Source: Chitinophagales bacterium
Lineage (GTDB): Bacteria > Bacteroidota > Bacteroidia > Chitinophagales > UBA10324
Assembly: GCA_026786335.1 (NCBI GenBank)
Contig: JAJAYG010000471.1
Location: forward strand, 1-10,585
Direction of reading: 5' to 3'
DNA length: 10,585 nucleotides
A program made the translations under genes and the position numbers. The first letter of the stretch is position 1, and each line of letters starts with the position of its first letter. Positions 1 through 7,121 of this stretch are shown piece after piece. The notes under the pieces are model-generated. The model had not been told where the DNA came from and did not search any database. It worked only from the letters and a program-made list of their open reading frames with translations.

Positions 1-565
1 AAATAGCAGTGCCTGCAGCATCAGCACGGTCGCTGGTAAAGGCGACGGAATTCTTCTCAGAAAAAACTGGCGCATAATCAAATGCATTGGAGTTAAGTGC
101 ACTCACATTTTCAATCGTAAATTTTGCAGCATCTTTTTTCCATTCAATTGCCTGGTTGCATGCTTCCAGTTCATCTTTTGCTTCTTCATCAAAAGGGTTT
201 TCTTTTAGGTAAGAAGTAAAAGTTTTAACTGCCTCCTCATATTTTTCATTGGCCTTTTGCATAGAAGCATACATAAACTTTGCCTTTTGATCTTCATTGA
301 ATTCATTCGATTTGCGATACCATTCTTCTGCAGGAATTGTTTGCCCGCTTAAGCGATAGCAATCTGCAATCATAAATGCTTTCTTCGAACGAAGGTTTGG
401 GTCTTGTTCTTTGTTCAATTCAGTTTGTAAAAGGTCGGCTGCTTCAGTATATTTCTTTTCCTGAAAAAGCATGTCACCTGTTTTTGCCTGCTGCGTAATC
501 AAACATGAAACACTGCAAACAGCAATGAAGGCGAATAGGATTGTGAACTGAAAATATTTTTTCAT
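1..565 (-). CDS. TPR/PD40 protein, probable OmpA-family outer-membrane component (partial, C-terminus off window)
   Basis: Leftward reading frame, open at the left edge, about 188 residues visible. The N-terminus (MKKYFQFTILFAFIAVCSVSC) is a signal peptide ending at a cysteine, so a lipoprotein is possible, but the lipobox is weak. Roughly residues 25-135 are TPR-like helices (for example KTGDMLFQEKKYTEAADLL and KYEEAVKTFTSYLKENPFDE). From about residue 160 the pattern NSNAFDYAPVFS...VAFTSDR is the usual first blade of a PD40/WD40-like propeller. In Bacteroidota this order (signal, TPR, PD40, then an OmpA-like peptidoglycan-binding domain) is typical of OmpA-family proteins, including the T9SS protein PorE. 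The OmpA part would lie outside the window, so this remains inference. An in-frame ATG at 580 exists, but the promoter at 584-613 would leave it almost no leader, so ATG 565 is preferred. The T9SS cargo at 3172-4415 fits a T9SS-bearing genome. Confidence 0.75.
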   Translation of the reverse strand, partial: MKKYFQFTILFAFIAVCSVSCLITQQAKTGDMLFQEKKYTEAADLLQTELNKEQDPNLRSKKAFMIADCYRLSGQTIPAEEWYRKSNEFNEDQKAKFMYASMQKANEKYEEAVKTFTSYLKENPFDEEAKDELEACNQAIEWKKDAAKFTIENVSALNSNAFDYAPVFSEKNSVAFTSDRADAAGTAI

Positions 566-583
566 CTCTGTTTTCTTCATCAG

Positions 584-613
584 CAAATCTAATTCAAAGT
601 GATGAGGAGCAAA
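584..613 (-). promoter_or_regulatory. Bacteroidota-type promoter for the TPR/PD40 gene
   Basis: On the minus strand TTTG (610-613) is followed after 18 bases by TAGATTTG (584-591), an exact match to the Bacteroidota -7 consensus TAnnTTTG. The spacer is a little shorter than the usual 19-21. Transcription would start near 577-580, which leaves a leader of about 12-15 bases before ATG 565 and argues against the in-frame ATG at 580. Seen by eye only. Confidence 0.5.
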
Positions 614-735
614 CTACTTTACAGAAAGAGAAGTTTAAATTAGGTTGAGCCAATGGAGGCACCGGGCAAAATGTTTTTATTTAATTGAACCAATTTGAAT
701 GCGTATTGCTTATAGAGAGGGTATAAAAAAGAATT

Positions 736-1521
736 ATGAATTCAAAAGCAATTTTCTCAGTCGGCGCTGTTATTATTTTAATGTTTTGTTCGTTTGGTTT
801 TTTATGGAAAGGAAATGAAAAGCAAGTGCCCTCAAAAGTGAATGCAACAGAAACAGGCATTGCAGTAATTGAGTTGTTTACTTCCGAAGGTTGTTCGAGC
901 TGCCCGCCTGCCGATGAGTTACTCAAAGATTTAAAAGCAGTTTATGCAGGTAAAAATGTTTTTGTACTTGCATTTCATGTAGACTACTGGAACTATTTGG
1001 GTTGGAAGGATCGGTACGGTGATGCAACCTATTCAAAACGGCAACAGGATTATGCCAGGCAGTTAAATGCCGAAGTTTACACACCGCAGATGATTGTAAA
1101 TGGTGAAAAAGAATTTGTAGGCAGCAACAAATCGGTTGCAGAGCTTTCCATTAGCCGGGCACTCAATGGAGTTTCAAAAAATACAATCCGTTTCGAAAAT
1201 AGTTATGAGCCGGAATCAGGAATTCTTAAATTAACATACCATCTATCAGGTGTTTTAGAAAACCAATTGCTTAACATTGCAATTGTCGAAAATGAAACTT
1301 CAAGCAGCGTTTCAAGAGGAGAGAATTCGGGAAAAAAATTGCATCATGTGAATGTTGTAAGAACTTTTACAACGGTAAATGCAAAATCAACTGATGAGGT
1401 TGGAATAAAATTTCCGGTTGATCTCGATTATAAAAATGCAGGTATTATCTGCTACACTCAGCAAAAAAATTCTTTGCAAATCAATGGCGTTGTTGCTGGC
1501 CAGGTTACTATTAAAAATTAA
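736..1521 (+). CDS. DUF1223 family protein, exported thioredoxin-fold protein with CxxC
   Basis: 261 residues. Residues 5-24 form a hydrophobic segment (signal peptide or N-terminal membrane anchor; no clear cleavage site), so the rest probably lies in the periplasm. The family signature ELFTSEGCSSCPPAD at residues 46-60 is unmistakable for DUF1223 and carries a CxxC pair (C53, C56) at the position of a thioredoxin active site. It is followed by the conserved HVDYWNYLGW (81-90) and YTPQMIVNG (115-123), where P117 would be the cis-proline of the fold. The C-terminal half is a beta-rich region less conserved in the family. The biochemical role of DUF1223 proteins is not established; a redox role is inferred from the fold and the cysteines. 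It is divergent from the TPR/PD40 gene and 76 bases upstream of the dioxygenase-like gene on the same strand, so the two may share a transcript. No convincing -7 element was found in front of it. Confidence 0.88.
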   Translation: MNSKAIFSVGAVIILMFCSFGFLWKGNEKQVPSKVNATETGIAVIELFTSEGCSSCPPADELLKDLKAVYAGKNVFVLAFHVDYWNYLGWKDRYGDATYSKRQQDYARQLNAEVYTPQMIVNGEKEFVGSNKSVAELSISRALNGVSKNTIRFENSYEPESGILKLTYHLSGVLENQLLNIAIVENETSSSVSRGENSGKKLHHVNVVRTFTTVNAKSTDEVGIKFPVDLDYKNAGIICYTQQKNSLQINGVVAGQVTIKN

Positions 1522-1597
1522 ATTAAGTACGGCGCAGGAATCAGTAATTTTTTTTACTCCAGTTTCTTAATCAACTTTTATAATTTGTGAAGGGAAT

Positions 1598-2479
1598 ATG
1601 GACCGAAGAAATTTTATAAAATCAGTTCCACTTGCAGCCATGGCAATCAAGCTATCTGATTTTGGTGAACAGTATAACGAAAAAATTCTTCCGCTCGGTG
1701 ATGATGTTTCGGGAGAGTTGATGCCCGCACTTTTTGTAGGTCACGGCAACCCGATGAATGCAATTGAAGAAAATGAATTCAGCAAAGAGTGGGAGGTAAT
1801 TGGCAAATCGTTACCTACTCCAAAAGCAATTCTGTGTGTGTCGGCGCACTGGCAAACACATGGAACAAAAGTTTGTGCGGTGGAGCAACCCGAAACCATT
1901 CATGACTTCGGCGGATTTCCTCAGGAACTTTTTGATGTGCAATATGCCGCCAAAGGTTCACCCGATTTTGCAAAACAAACACAACAGGCAATTACAAAAA
2001 CAAATGCAACACTGGATTATGAGTGGGGATTAGATCATGGTTGCTGGAGCGTGCTGCGCAAGATGTATCCTGCTGCGCAAATTCCAACCTTTCAGTTGAG
2101 TTTAGATTATGATGCAAAGCCACAGGAACATTACGATGTTGCGCAACAGCTAAAAGAATTTCGCAGCAAGGGAATTTTAATTATAGGCAGCGGAAATATT
2201 GTACACAACCTCGGCAGAATGCAATGGAAAGATGAAGCTTATGACTGGGCAATTGAGTTTGATGAAAAAATAAAATCACTGATAGAAAAAGGCGATCACC
2301 AATCTGTTATCAATTATAAAAATTTAGGAAGGGCTGCTGAACTTTCAATTCCAACCAATGAACATTACCTGCCTTTGCTTTATACTTTAGGTGTGCAGGA
2401 TAAAAAAGATTCGCTCAGTTTCTTTAATGAGAAAGCAACCATGGGTTCCATCTCCATGCGCGGAGTAAAATTTAGTTGA
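1598..2479 (+). CDS. ygiD: 4,5-DOPA dioxygenase-like extradiol ring-cleavage enzyme (YgiD family, class III)
   Basis: 293 residues. From residue 43 on it follows the DODA/YgiD class III extradiol dioxygenase family closely: ALFVGHGNPMNAIEENEF (44-61), AILCVSAHWQTHGT (77-90), TIHDFGGFPQELFDVQY (100-116), WGLDHGCWSVL (143-153), GSGNIVHNLG (197-206) and PTNEHYLPLLY (252-262). Histidines H49, H84 and H256 are the expected metal ligands and H147 and H203 lie in the conserved active-site segments; this assignment is by family analogy. Family members open catecholic rings at the 4,5 position (DOPA in plants and E. coli YgiD); the natural substrate here is unknown. The first 40 residues are an extension over the cytoplasmic E. 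coli enzyme and begin DRRNFIK, close to the twin-arginine motif, with a short hydrophobic stretch (SVPLAAMAI) but no clear cleavage site. Similar extensions are familiar in Bacteroidota homologues. AAGGGAA before the ATG could act as a ribosome site. Confidence 0.9.
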   Translation: MDRRNFIKSVPLAAMAIKLSDFGEQYNEKILPLGDDVSGELMPALFVGHGNPMNAIEENEFSKEWEVIGKSLPTPKAILCVSAHWQTHGTKVCAVEQPETIHDFGGFPQELFDVQYAAKGSPDFAKQTQQAITKTNATLDYEWGLDHGCWSVLRKMYPAAQIPTFQLSLDYDAKPQEHYDVAQQLKEFRSKGILIIGSGNIVHNLGRMQWKDEAYDWAIEFDEKIKSLIEKGDHQSVINYKNLGRAAELSIPTNEHYLPLLYTLGVQDKKDSLSFFNEKATMGSISMRGVKFS

Positions 2480-2545
2480 AGTAGAAAATTTATTCAGGAA
2501 ATGAAAATTTATTTTTATGCTGCATACAAATCCAATTTCATTCAC

Positions 2546-2553
2546 GAACTTTG
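2546..2553 (+). promoter_or_regulatory. possible -7 element for the TerB-like gene
   Basis: GAACTTTG matches the Bacteroidota -7 consensus TAnnTTTG except at the first base and lies 27 bases before ATG 2581. No TTTG is seen at the expected -33 position. If it is the promoter, the TTG at 2551 falls inside it and cannot be the start codon. Confidence 0.3.
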
Positions 2554-2580
2554 TTTCATCAAACACTAAAAACAAACCCA

Positions 2581-2979
2581 ATGATTTTTCGCCGGTTTTA
2601 TTCTGAAGTAGGAAAGCTGATGTATTCTATTGCATGTGTTGACGGAACTGTGAATAAAAAGGAATATGAAAAGCTGCGTGATATTGTAAAAATGAAATTG
2701 GTACCTGAAGAAAGCAACACCGATCAGTTCGGGACCGATGCGGCATACTATGCCGAAATAGAATTTGATATTCTCATGGATCAAATGCCTAACGCCATGA
2801 ATTGCTTTAACTCATTTCTTAATTATGTTGAAGAACATAAAACAGCTTTTGACAAACACCATCGTGAAATGATTATGGAAATGGTAAAAGATATTGCAGG
2901 CGTTTATCATGGAACAAATAAGAAGGAAACTGAACTGATAAAAACACTGAAGAAAAAAATGGATGAAATTTTTGGGTAA
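2581..2979 (+). CDS. TerB-like (tellurite-resistance B-like) small helical protein
   Basis: 132 residues, acidic and basic in turn, with no signal peptide or membrane segment, so cytoplasmic. Residues 10-30 (VGKLMYSIACVDGTVNKKEY) match the pattern A-x-x-DG-x-V-x-x-x-E that opens TerB-like domains, where the aspartate and glutamate can bind metal. The rest is predicted helical, with a paired segment near residues 98-120 (HREMIMEMVKDIAG). TerB-like domains occur in many stress and membrane-associated proteins, and a link to tellurite is not implied. The frame is open upstream to a TTG at 2551, but ATG 2581 is preferred: the upstream ten codons show nothing conserved and overlap a possible -7 element. 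It is the last gene before the terminator at 3002-3036. Confidence 0.7.
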   Translation: MIFRRFYSEVGKLMYSIACVDGTVNKKEYEKLRDIVKMKLVPEESNTDQFGTDAAYYAEIEFDILMDQMPNAMNCFNSFLNYVEEHKTAFDKHHREMIMEMVKDIAGVYHGTNKKETELIKTLKKKMDEIFG

Positions 2980-3001
2980 TTCCTGATGATAAATGAAAAT
3001 G

Positions 3002-3036
3002 AAAAAGCCGCTGAGATTATTCAGCGGCTTTTTTTT
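3002..3036. terminator. rho-independent terminator, probably bidirectional
   Basis: A perfect hairpin: AAAAAGCCGCTGA (3002-3014), a 6-base loop (3015-3020) and TCAGCGGCTTTTT (3021-3033). The G/C-containing stem of 8 pairs is followed by eight T on the plus strand and preceded by five A, which give a T-tract on the minus strand too. It sits 22 bases after the TerB-like stop codon and between convergent transcripts, so it can stop both. Confidence 0.88.
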
Positions 3037-3143
3037 ATTGTACTCTTTGTTTTTGTGTTTAACACATCAAATAAAGATTGTGCATTTGTAATTGTTGCTG
3101 TTACAATCAAGCAACTTGTGAGTAGCAATGCAGTTATTTTCAT
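3021..3143 (-). CDS. possible small secreted peptide, 40 residues
   Basis: A short leftward frame starts at ATG 3143, 28 bases after the stop of the Kelch gene, and ends with TGA at 3021-3023. The first 22 residues (MKITALLLTSCLIVTATITN, then AQ) look like a classic Bacteroidota signal peptide with cleavage near the NAQ|S junction. That leaves a mature peptide of about 18 residues rich in K, T and S (LFDVLNTKTKSTIKKSR). The stop codon lies at the loop edge of the terminator hairpin, so the last codons are written in the stem itself; a transcript ending there would still contain the full frame. No family is recognised. It may be a real small gene cotranscribed with the Kelch gene, the relic of a longer secreted protein, or chance. 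Confidence 0.4.
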   Translation of the reverse strand: MKITALLLTSCLIVTATITNAQSLFDVLNTKTKSTIKKSR

Positions 3144-3171
3144 TTGATTAATTTTTAAGACTGTGAAATTT

Positions 3172-4415
3172 TTATTCGATGATAATTTTTTTGACAATTG
3201 TTTCTTCCTTTATTCCGCCTTGTTGTTGAGCAAGTTTCAATTGTAATAAGTAAATACCTGCAATAAGATTTTCTCTATTCAATAAAATTTGTTGTTTACC
3301 GTTTTGCAATTCCTTTTTAAGAAGTGTTCTTATTTTCTTACCGCTTGATTCAAATTGATCAATACTTACCTTAGAATAGTTATACAACGAAAAAGAAATT
3401 ACTGCAGAAGTAGTTAATGGATTTGGAAAAACAGAGAGGGAAATATTCGTTGTTATTTCTTCAATGAAAGTAGAACTATCAGGGTTGTACTGCCAAAAAT
3501 CTTTTTCCACTGTAGAATTATTTCCATCGAGACCTGTACCAACATATTGCTTACCACTAATCGCAAATCCTGCAAGAAACGCATTACCATTTCCTGGATA
3601 GTCGGTTTTCTTTGCCCACTGATCTGCTGTGGGATCATATTCCCATAAATCATTTATATATTCAATGCTTGAGTCAATACGACCAAGCCCGATATATGCG
3701 AAGCCGCCAATGGAAAAACCAAAGGCATTCCGCCTCGCTAAACCACCAAAATCTGCTCTCTGATTCCACAGGTTTAAACTTGGATCATACTCCCAGAAGT
3801 CTTTCTTTTTTATATTAAATTCTCCTTCACCCGTTCCAAGATAAGCTTTGCTTCCAATTGTGAACGAAGCTTGATTTTCTCTTCCACCTCCTGCAAAATC
3901 AGCTTTCTGTGTCCATCTATCGGTAACTGGATTATACTCCCATAAATCTTTATATGTGATGTAACCATCATCACCGCCGTCAATGTATTCCTTATTTTCC
4001 ACTGAAAATGAAAACGCAAATACTCTAACATTTACAAAATCTGCTTTCTGCAACCATGTATTTAATTCAGCATCATATTCCCAAAAGTCGCTTTTATACT
4101 GGTTATTAGGTAGCCTACCTGTACCTATGTATCCCTTTTCCCAATTGAAAATCCTGCAGCAGCTTCTCTGCCTTTCCCGCCAAAGTCTGCTTTCTGTGTC
4201 CATGCATCTGATATAGGATCAAACTGCCATAATTCTTTTAAAAAAAAGTTGGTTCCACTTCCTGTTCCAACATATCCTTTGCCGTTGATTGAAAATCCTA
4301 CTGCAGCAGCTACAATTCCATTACCTCCATGATCTGCTTTTTGAATCCAACTATCAGCATAGCAAAAGATATTAGTTGCAACAAGAAAGGCAATAACAAT
4401 TAGCTTTTTTTTCAT
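3172..4415 (-). CDS. Kelch-like six-repeat secreted protein with T9SS type A sorting domain (split by a one-base frameshift)
   Basis: Two overlapping leftward frames (4445-4125 and 4203-3172) make one protein of about 414 residues. The first gives a signal peptide starting at ATG 4415 (MKKKLIVIAFLVATNIFCYA); the upstream in-frame ATG at 4445 would put charged residues before it and is less likely. Six repeats of about 48 residues follow, each of the form W.QKADFGG..R...GFSI..K.YIGTG....KDFWEYDP, fitting a six-bladed beta-propeller. The last 90 residues (SVFPNPLTTSAVISFSL ... LIAGIYLLQL ... KKIIIE) are a T9SS type A C-terminal sorting domain, which sends the protein across the outer membrane to the surface or medium. 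The frame breaks at 4133-4142, where 11 bases stand between the I and Y codons that are 12 bases apart in every other repeat: one base is missing in the GGG or AAAA run. This is either a sequencing undercall or a genuine inactivating change. Ligand unknown. Confidence 0.82.
3472..4352 (-). repeat. six tandem Kelch-like protein repeats
   Basis: Six coding repeats of roughly 140-150 bases each. Shared positions are the opening W.QKADF, the FSI..K.Y.GTG core, and the closing DFWEYDP or DLWEYNP. Repeat 3 is the most diverged (YIDGG instead of YIGTG, and no GG after KADF). The repeats differ at the DNA level, so this is an old array and not a recent expansion. Confidence 0.8.
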
Positions 4416-4620
4416 GATTAATAATTTAATCTTTTTGCAAAACAAGTTGTCAGATATGTGTTATCTTCTACTATTGTAACAAGAATAGTGATTGTAAAAG
4501 AGAATGTTACTTTCATAACGTAATAATTTTTTTTGCTCAATTAAAAATGCACTTTGTTTTACAAGTTGCATCTCAAATAACAAAAAAAAATTAATTTTTA
4601 AAAGCACCACACGATGTTCT

Positions 4621-6816
4621 CTATCTCATAAAAAGAATCTCTCTGTATTTAGGAAGTGGCCACATTTTATCGTCCACAATCAACTCCAATTTATCGGCGT
4701 GGTAGCGAATTTCTTCGAAGATGGGTTTTACTTTATCGCAGTATGCAATTGCTTTCTCACGAGCGTCTTCAATGTTGTTAGCAGATTTGCGTTCTTCTGT
4801 CATAGCTTCAACTTTATCGCTGATCACATTTATGTGCTCACTTATTTCTGCAACAATTTTCTTTTGAGCAGCAGAAAGTGAAGCGTTAAGTCCTGCTTCT
4901 TTAATTCCACTAATGTTTTTTATCAATTCATTTTGGTATTGAATAGCAGCCGGCACAATTTGACTCATTGCCAATTCTCCAATCATTCTGCCTTCAATCT
5001 GAATCTTTTTCATGTACTTTTCTAATTCAATTTCGTGGCGTGCATGTACTTCTTCACTCGTGAATACATTATTGCGAACGAAAATGTCAACGTTCTCTTT
5101 GTCGAGCATTAAATCCAGCGCACGCGGTGTGTCTTTAATATTTTTTAATCCGCGTTTTGCAGCTTCAGCTTTCCACTCATCACTATAGTTATTTCCTTCG
5201 AAACAAATTTTCTTTGAAGCCGTGATATAATGCTTAAGCACTTCCATAATTGCAACCTCGCGATTTTTTCCACCATCAATGAGTGCATCAACTTCAATCT
5301 TAAATTTCTTAAGTGTATCAGCAACAATAGTGTTGAGCACAGTCATAGTTGCCGAAGTATTTTGTGATGAACCTACGGCGCGCACTTCAAATTTATTTCC
5401 TGTAAAAGCAAATGGTGAAGTGCGGTTGCGATCAGTGTTGTCTTTCATTAAAGCAGGAATCTTATTGTGAATATCAATTCGCAAAGCAGCTTCACTCTCT
5501 TCGGTGAATTTTCCTTCCTTCACTTTTGATTCAATTTCATTGAGCACCTCAGTCATGTAACTTCCAATAAATACACTGATGATTGCAGGTGGTGCTTCAT
5601 TGGCACCCAAGCGATGTTCATTTCCCGAAGTAGCAATGGAAGCACGAATTAAATCTGCATGATCATTAACCGCTTTAACTACATTGATAAAGAAAGTTAA
5701 GAATTGAAGATTTGTTTTCGGCGTTTTTCCAGGACTCAATAAATTTTTTCCTGTATCAGTAGCCAAACTCCAGTTGCAATGTTTACCGCTACCGTTAATT
5801 CCTGCAAATGGTTTTTCATGAAACAACACTCTTAATTTATGTCGGCGAGCCACGCGTTCCATTACATCCATTAGTAATTGATTGTGATCAACGGCCACAT
5901 TTACCTCTTCAAAATAAGGTGCGCACTCAAATTGCGATGGAGCAACTTCATTATGTCGTGTTTTAATTGGAACTCCAAGACGAAAACATTCTGTTTCAAA
6001 ATCGAGCATGTAGGCATAAACTCTTTCAGGAATACTGCCGAAGTAGTGATCTTCTAATTGTTGACCTTTTGCTGGTGTGGCACCAAACAAAGTGCGACCG
6101 CTGAATACCAAATCGGGGCGGGCATCATGCAAGGCTTCATCAACTACAAAATATTCTTGTTCCCAGCCAAGAGTTGGTGTAACCTTGGTAACATTTTTAT
6201 CGAAGTAATTGCAAACTGCAATGGCAGCTTCTTCAACAGCATGCAACGATTTTAAAAGCGGTGCTTTGTAATCCAGTGCTTCACCATTGTATGAAATAAA
6301 AACAGTTGGAATGCATAAAGTTTTTCCGTTCCCAACTTCCATAATAAAAGCCGGCGACGATGGATCCCATGCAGAATAACCGCGGGCTTCGAATGTGTTT
6401 CTTAATCCTCCGCTTGGAAAACTCGATGCATCCGGTTCTTGTTGCACCAACATGTTGCTGTCGAATATTTCAATGCCTTTTCCGTTTCCTGTAATTTGAA
6501 AAAAGGCATCATGCTTTTCGGCGGTAGTTCCGGTTAGAGGTTGAAACCAATGGGTGAAGTGTGTAGCACCTTTTGAAACAGCCCATGATTTCATTGCAGA
6601 TGCAACCTGATCAGCAATTTTTCGGTCGATCTTGGTGCCTGTTTTTATAGCGGTCATTACACTATAATAAGCATCCTCGCTCAGGTAAGTTTTCATTGCA
6701 TGTTCAGTAAAAACATTCTCAGCAAAAATATCTGAAACCTTGTGGGCTTCGTGTTTGGGTTCTGGCATTCTGGTTGTTTTAAATTTTTCAATTGAATGAT
6801 GTCGAATGGTATTCAT
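4621..6816 (-). CDS. glnN: glutamine synthetase type III (GSIII)
   Basis: 731 residues, the full length usual for GSIII. It makes glutamine from glutamate, ammonia and ATP in the cytoplasm; the enzyme is a large homo-oligomer and is the main ammonia-assimilating synthetase in many Bacteroidota. Visible features are the GSIII N-terminal domain with FTHWFQPLTGTTAEKHDAFF (87-106), the metal-binding GWEQEYFVVD (217-226, with E219 and E221), TRHNEVAPSQFE (286-297), the ATP-binding signature KPFAGINGSGKHCNWS (335-350), NEHRLGANEAPP (399-410), and NRTSPFAFTGNKFEVRAVGS with its catalytic-domain arginines. The GSIII-specific helical C-terminus follows to residue 731. The adenylylation site of type I enzymes is not expected in this type. 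The gene stands alone, 175 bases before the Kelch gene and 305 bases after the membrane protein gene. It has its own promoter and two candidate regulator sites. Confidence 0.97.
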   Translation of the reverse strand: MNTIRHHSIEKFKTTRMPEPKHEAHKVSDIFAENVFTEHAMKTYLSEDAYYSVMTAIKTGTKIDRKIADQVASAMKSWAVSKGATHFTHWFQPLTGTTAEKHDAFFQITGNGKGIEIFDSNMLVQQEPDASSFPSGGLRNTFEARGYSAWDPSSPAFIMEVGNGKTLCIPTVFISYNGEALDYKAPLLKSLHAVEEAAIAVCNYFDKNVTKVTPTLGWEQEYFVVDEALHDARPDLVFSGRTLFGATPAKGQQLEDHYFGSIPERVYAYMLDFETECFRLGVPIKTRHNEVAPSQFECAPYFEEVNVAVDHNQLLMDVMERVARRHKLRVLFHEKPFAGINGSGKHCNWSLATDTGKNLLSPGKTPKTNLQFLTFFINVVKAVNDHADLIRASIATSGNEHRLGANEAPPAIISVFIGSYMTEVLNEIESKVKEGKFTEESEAALRIDIHNKIPALMKDNTDRNRTSPFAFTGNKFEVRAVGSSQNTSATMTVLNTIVADTLKKFKIEVDALIDGGKNREVAIMEVLKHYITASKKICFEGNNYSDEWKAEAAKRGLKNIKDTPRALDLMLDKENVDIFVRNNVFTSEEVHARHEIELEKYMKKIQIEGRMIGELAMSQIVPAAIQYQNELIKNISGIKEAGLNASLSAAQKKIVAEISEHINVISDKVEAMTEERKSANNIEDAREKAIAYCDKVKPIFEEIRYHADKLELIVDDKMWPLPKYREILFMR

Positions 6817-6871
6817 AGTTTTTTTTGGAGTTTTATTGTTTTAAAGAACTATTGTTTAAAATCTAACGGTG

Positions 6872-6903
6872 CAAAGATGTGATTGCTATTTAACAATAAC
6901 AAG
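6872..6903 (-). promoter_or_regulatory. Bacteroidota-type promoter of glnN
   Basis: On the minus strand CTTG (6900-6903) is followed after exactly 20 bases by CATCTTTG (6872-6879), one base off the consensus TAnnTTTG, then CACC. Transcription should start near 6866-6868, giving a leader of about 50 bases before ATG 6816. The whole intergenic stretch 6817-7121 is 305 bases long and very AT-rich. Besides this promoter and the paired sites upstream, nothing else was seen in it; no clear terminator for the lipid A operon is present. Confidence 0.55.
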
Positions 6904-6966
6904 AAAATATTTTGCACATTGGTAAAAAAATGGAGATTGTAATCAAAATAATTGCAAAATATTTTT
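6903..6966. promoter_or_regulatory. paired near-palindromic sites upstream of glnN (candidate operators)
   Basis: AAAATATTTTGCA (6904-6916) and its exact reverse complement TGCAAAATATTTT (6953-6965) form a 13-base inverted repeat with a 36-base spacer. Each arm holds the self-palindromic core AAAATATTTT, so each can also be read as half-matching TGCAAAATATTTTGCA. The cores are centred 52 bases apart, five helical turns, and lie about 41 and 93 bases before the estimated glnN start, positions typical of activator sites. The regulator is unknown. The AT-rich setting weakens the case. Confidence 0.35.
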
Positions 6967-7121
6967 GAATTGTTTAAAAATTCAATAAATACGATAGAAT
7001 AACATTGTATTTTTGAGCTTGTTAATTCATCTAATGAGAGCAGTTACTAACAAATAACTTATTAAAATGAAATGTTGGGAGTGAAGATATTCCTGATGTT
7101 ACAGCAAGGATTAGTGCAGAT

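Noticed and set aside
681..926. Leftward 81-codon frame across the start of the DUF1223 gene
   Set aside because: It overlaps the strongly family-like DUF1223 N-terminus on the other strand and has no recognisable features.
1575..1590. TATAATTTG before the dioxygenase gene as a promoter
   Set aside because: The spacing between TA and TTTG is one base too long for TAnnTTTG and no -33 element is visible; the gene may be read from upstream.
2551..2580. TTG start giving ten more residues to the TerB-like protein
   Set aside because: The TTG lies inside a near-consensus -7 element and the extra residues are not family-like; ATG 2581 is a better start.
4418..4516. A 32-codon leftward frame ending two bases before the Kelch start codon, as a possible leader peptide
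   Set aside because: No signal peptide, no attenuator-like hairpin and no run of regulatory codons; short frames like this are expected by chance.
3109..4570. Nine-base inverted match (GCAACTTGT at 3109 and ACAAGTTGC near 4561) flanking the Kelch gene, as possible element ends
   Set aside because: Too short, no target duplication and no transposase; chance is likely.
4582..4600. AT-only palindrome with an A/T run after glnN as its terminator
   Set aside because: The stem AAAAATTAATTTTT has no G-C pair and would be unstable; such runs are common in this AT-rich spacer.
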